A DNA stretch of 32,409 nucleotides from Actinomycetes bacterium (lineage in GTDB: Bacteria > Actinomycetota > Actinomycetes > JAHEKZ01). The notes below the pieces were generated by a model. The model saw only the letters and a list, made by a program, of their open reading frames with translations. It was not told the origin of the DNA and did no database searches. The stretch lies in assembly GCA_024644435.1 (NCBI GenBank), contig JAHEKZ010000023.1, forward strand, positions 1 through 32,409, read 5' to 3'. The position numbers and the translations under genes were made by a program. Below, piece after piece: positions 31,433 through 32,409 of this stretch; position 1 is the first letter of the stretch; every line of letters starts with the position of its first letter.

Positions 31433-32409
31433 CTAGCCGAAGCGTATCGACGCGACGACCTGCTGTATCTCGTGCCTCACGGCAAGTCCGGAGCCCGGGT
31501 GGCTAATGGCCTCGACGACGAGGAACGAACCGTCAACGTCCACGATCCACAGCCGGATCGTGTCGCCTCTGCGCGCGCCCGACCACATTCCGTCGACTCC
31601 ATTGTCGGGCCAGGTGTACAAGAATCCGGGCTGACATGTTCCCTCCCCTTCGACCCTCAAGACCGCAGTCGCAGCCTGCTGACCCCCAACCCTGGTAGCT
31701 GCGGGCTGCTTGCCCGGTGCTAGACCAGTCCAAGGGAGGCGCCCGGCCGACGTCGCGTAGTGGACGAGGTCACCGGTTGGGTTTCCCCACCACTGACCGC
31801 AGGGTCTCACCCCATCAGGCACTCCTTGCGGGGCCGCCAGGAAGAAGATCGTCTCGGCGCTAGGACCCCCGGAGGTGCTCTTGCCGAAGTAGATATCTTG
31901 CTCGTTCCACCAACCCGAACCGGGCACGCCGAACGACACGGGAGTTCCACCAACGGTCAGCGTGTACCTCTTGTCTGCCTGTAGGCGACCGATCGGTGGC
32001 GGATGGAAATCGGGATCTGAAGAGGCCTGGCAGGCTGCCGTCACCATGACCGGCAGGACTGTGGATCCGGTGTTCAGCACCTCAGGGACCGCCAGCTGCC
32101 CGAGTGCTCCAGAAGCGTCGTGGTATCCGACGACAATCTCTGCTGCCGAAGCGGGCGGGGATTCCCCGCAGGGGGGATCGATGCTGACCCTTAACGTTGC
32201 CACGCCACCGAATCCGTTGACTTCCACATCCAGAGGTGGTCCAGGTCCTTCGAGAACCGGAGCCGGGCCAGGGGGGTCGATCACCTGCGTTCTGATCCAC
32301 GACGGTGCCCAGATATCACTTGGTGTCGCTCCAACGGTCAGGGCCGTCAGGTTGTCGATGTAGACGGTTGACCCCGAGTTGTTCTGCAGCTTGATTTCGA
32401 GCTGTCCGT
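31433..32409 (-). CDS. Extracellular-type protein, 5' end beyond the window
   Basis: The frame that appears to start at GTG 32284 is in fact open to the right edge: the 41 codons before it read GQLEIKLQNNSGSTVYIDN and on, with no stop, so the true start lies outside. At least 324 residues are visible. The first part resembles a beta-sandwich, perhaps a carbohydrate-binding or discoidin-like module (inference); a Pro/Gly-rich linker (DPPGPAPVLEGPGPPLD) follows, then a beta-rich region with scattered cysteines, and a C-terminal domain (about the last 130 residues) with several tryptophans (CGQWWGNP, LYTWPDNGVDGMWSG). No enzyme motif is recognised. It is probably secreted, in keeping with the beta-helix protein next to it. 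Confidence 0.68.
   Translation of the reverse strand, partial: GQLEIKLQNNSGSTVYIDNLTALTVGATPSDIWAPSWIRTQVIDPPGPAPVLEGPGPPLDVEVNGFGGVATLRVSIDPPCGESPPASAAEIVVGYHDASGALGQLAVPEVLNTGSTVLPVMVTAACQASSDPDFHPPPIGRLQADKRYTLTVGGTPVSFGVPGSGWWNEQDIYFGKSTSGGPSAETIFFLAAPQGVPDGVRPCGQWWGNPTGDLVHYATSAGRLPWTGLAPGKQPAATRVGGQQAATAVLRVEGEGTCQPGFLYTWPDNGVDGMWSGARRGDTIRLWIVDVDGSFLVVEAISHPGSGLAVRHEIQQVVASIRFG

Overview
This is a high-GC chromosomal window with densely packed, mostly overlapping genes. It is very probably from an actinobacterium, possibly near Nocardioidaceae; that family-level guess is weak. The evidence is the actinobacterial gene content (DHA2 exporter with a TetR regulator, PIG-L deacetylase, SbcCD, several acyl-CoA enzymes), frequent GTG starts, and many genes that begin 6-7 nt after a TANNNT-like -10 element, the pattern of leaderless transcripts. 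I see no insertion sequence, prophage or CRISPR array.

Layout. 1-232: end-truncated cupin (-). 414-803: EutQ-like cupin (+). 878-2310: coupled pair of PIG-L deacetylase and peptidase S51 (-), divergent from an unrecognised 342-aa protein (2411-3439, +). 3478-4813: homocysteine S-methyltransferase and hotdog thioesterase (+). 4822-12950: six-gene, tightly coupled catabolic operon on the minus strand (acyl-CoA dehydrogenase, 2,4-dienoyl-CoA-reductase-type SDR, ThDP enzyme, amino-acid dehydrogenase, ADP-forming acyl-CoA synthetase, second acyl-CoA dehydrogenase), divergent from a TetR regulator with two palindromic sites in the shared promoter region. 13703-15018: GNAT acetyltransferase and a Nudix protein with a C-terminal PIN/NYN-like domain. 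15019-16671: YtcJ-type amidohydrolase (-). 16793-18996: TetR and DHA2-family exporter behind a well-formed promoter and a 21-bp palindrome.

19003-25282 (-) holds a small membrane protein, SbcD, SbcC, an unusual RNase III-like protein and a PlsC-type acyltransferase. The RNase III-like protein is the most interesting item in the window. It appears to carry two RNase III domains in one chain, the first with all four catalytic acidic residues and the second without them, and no dsRNA-binding domain. It is translationally coupled to sbcC. 25470-27744: a 90-aa unknown protein and acetoacetyl-CoA synthetase (+). 27761-28777: a lipoprotein metallophosphoesterase (-).

From about 29.3 kb the character changes: a tRNA-Lys(CTT), then a secreted 14-coil beta-helix repeat protein and a large secreted or extracellular protein that runs off the right edge. 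This end is less GC-rich and less gene-dense.

How the genes may work together (inference): the six-gene operon could deaminate a branched-chain or aromatic amino acid, decarboxylate the 2-oxo acid, activate the resulting acid with CoA and desaturate it. Acetoacetyl-CoA synthetase would fit later use of ketone-body-type products. SbcCD plus the RNase III-like protein look like a nucleic-acid processing unit.
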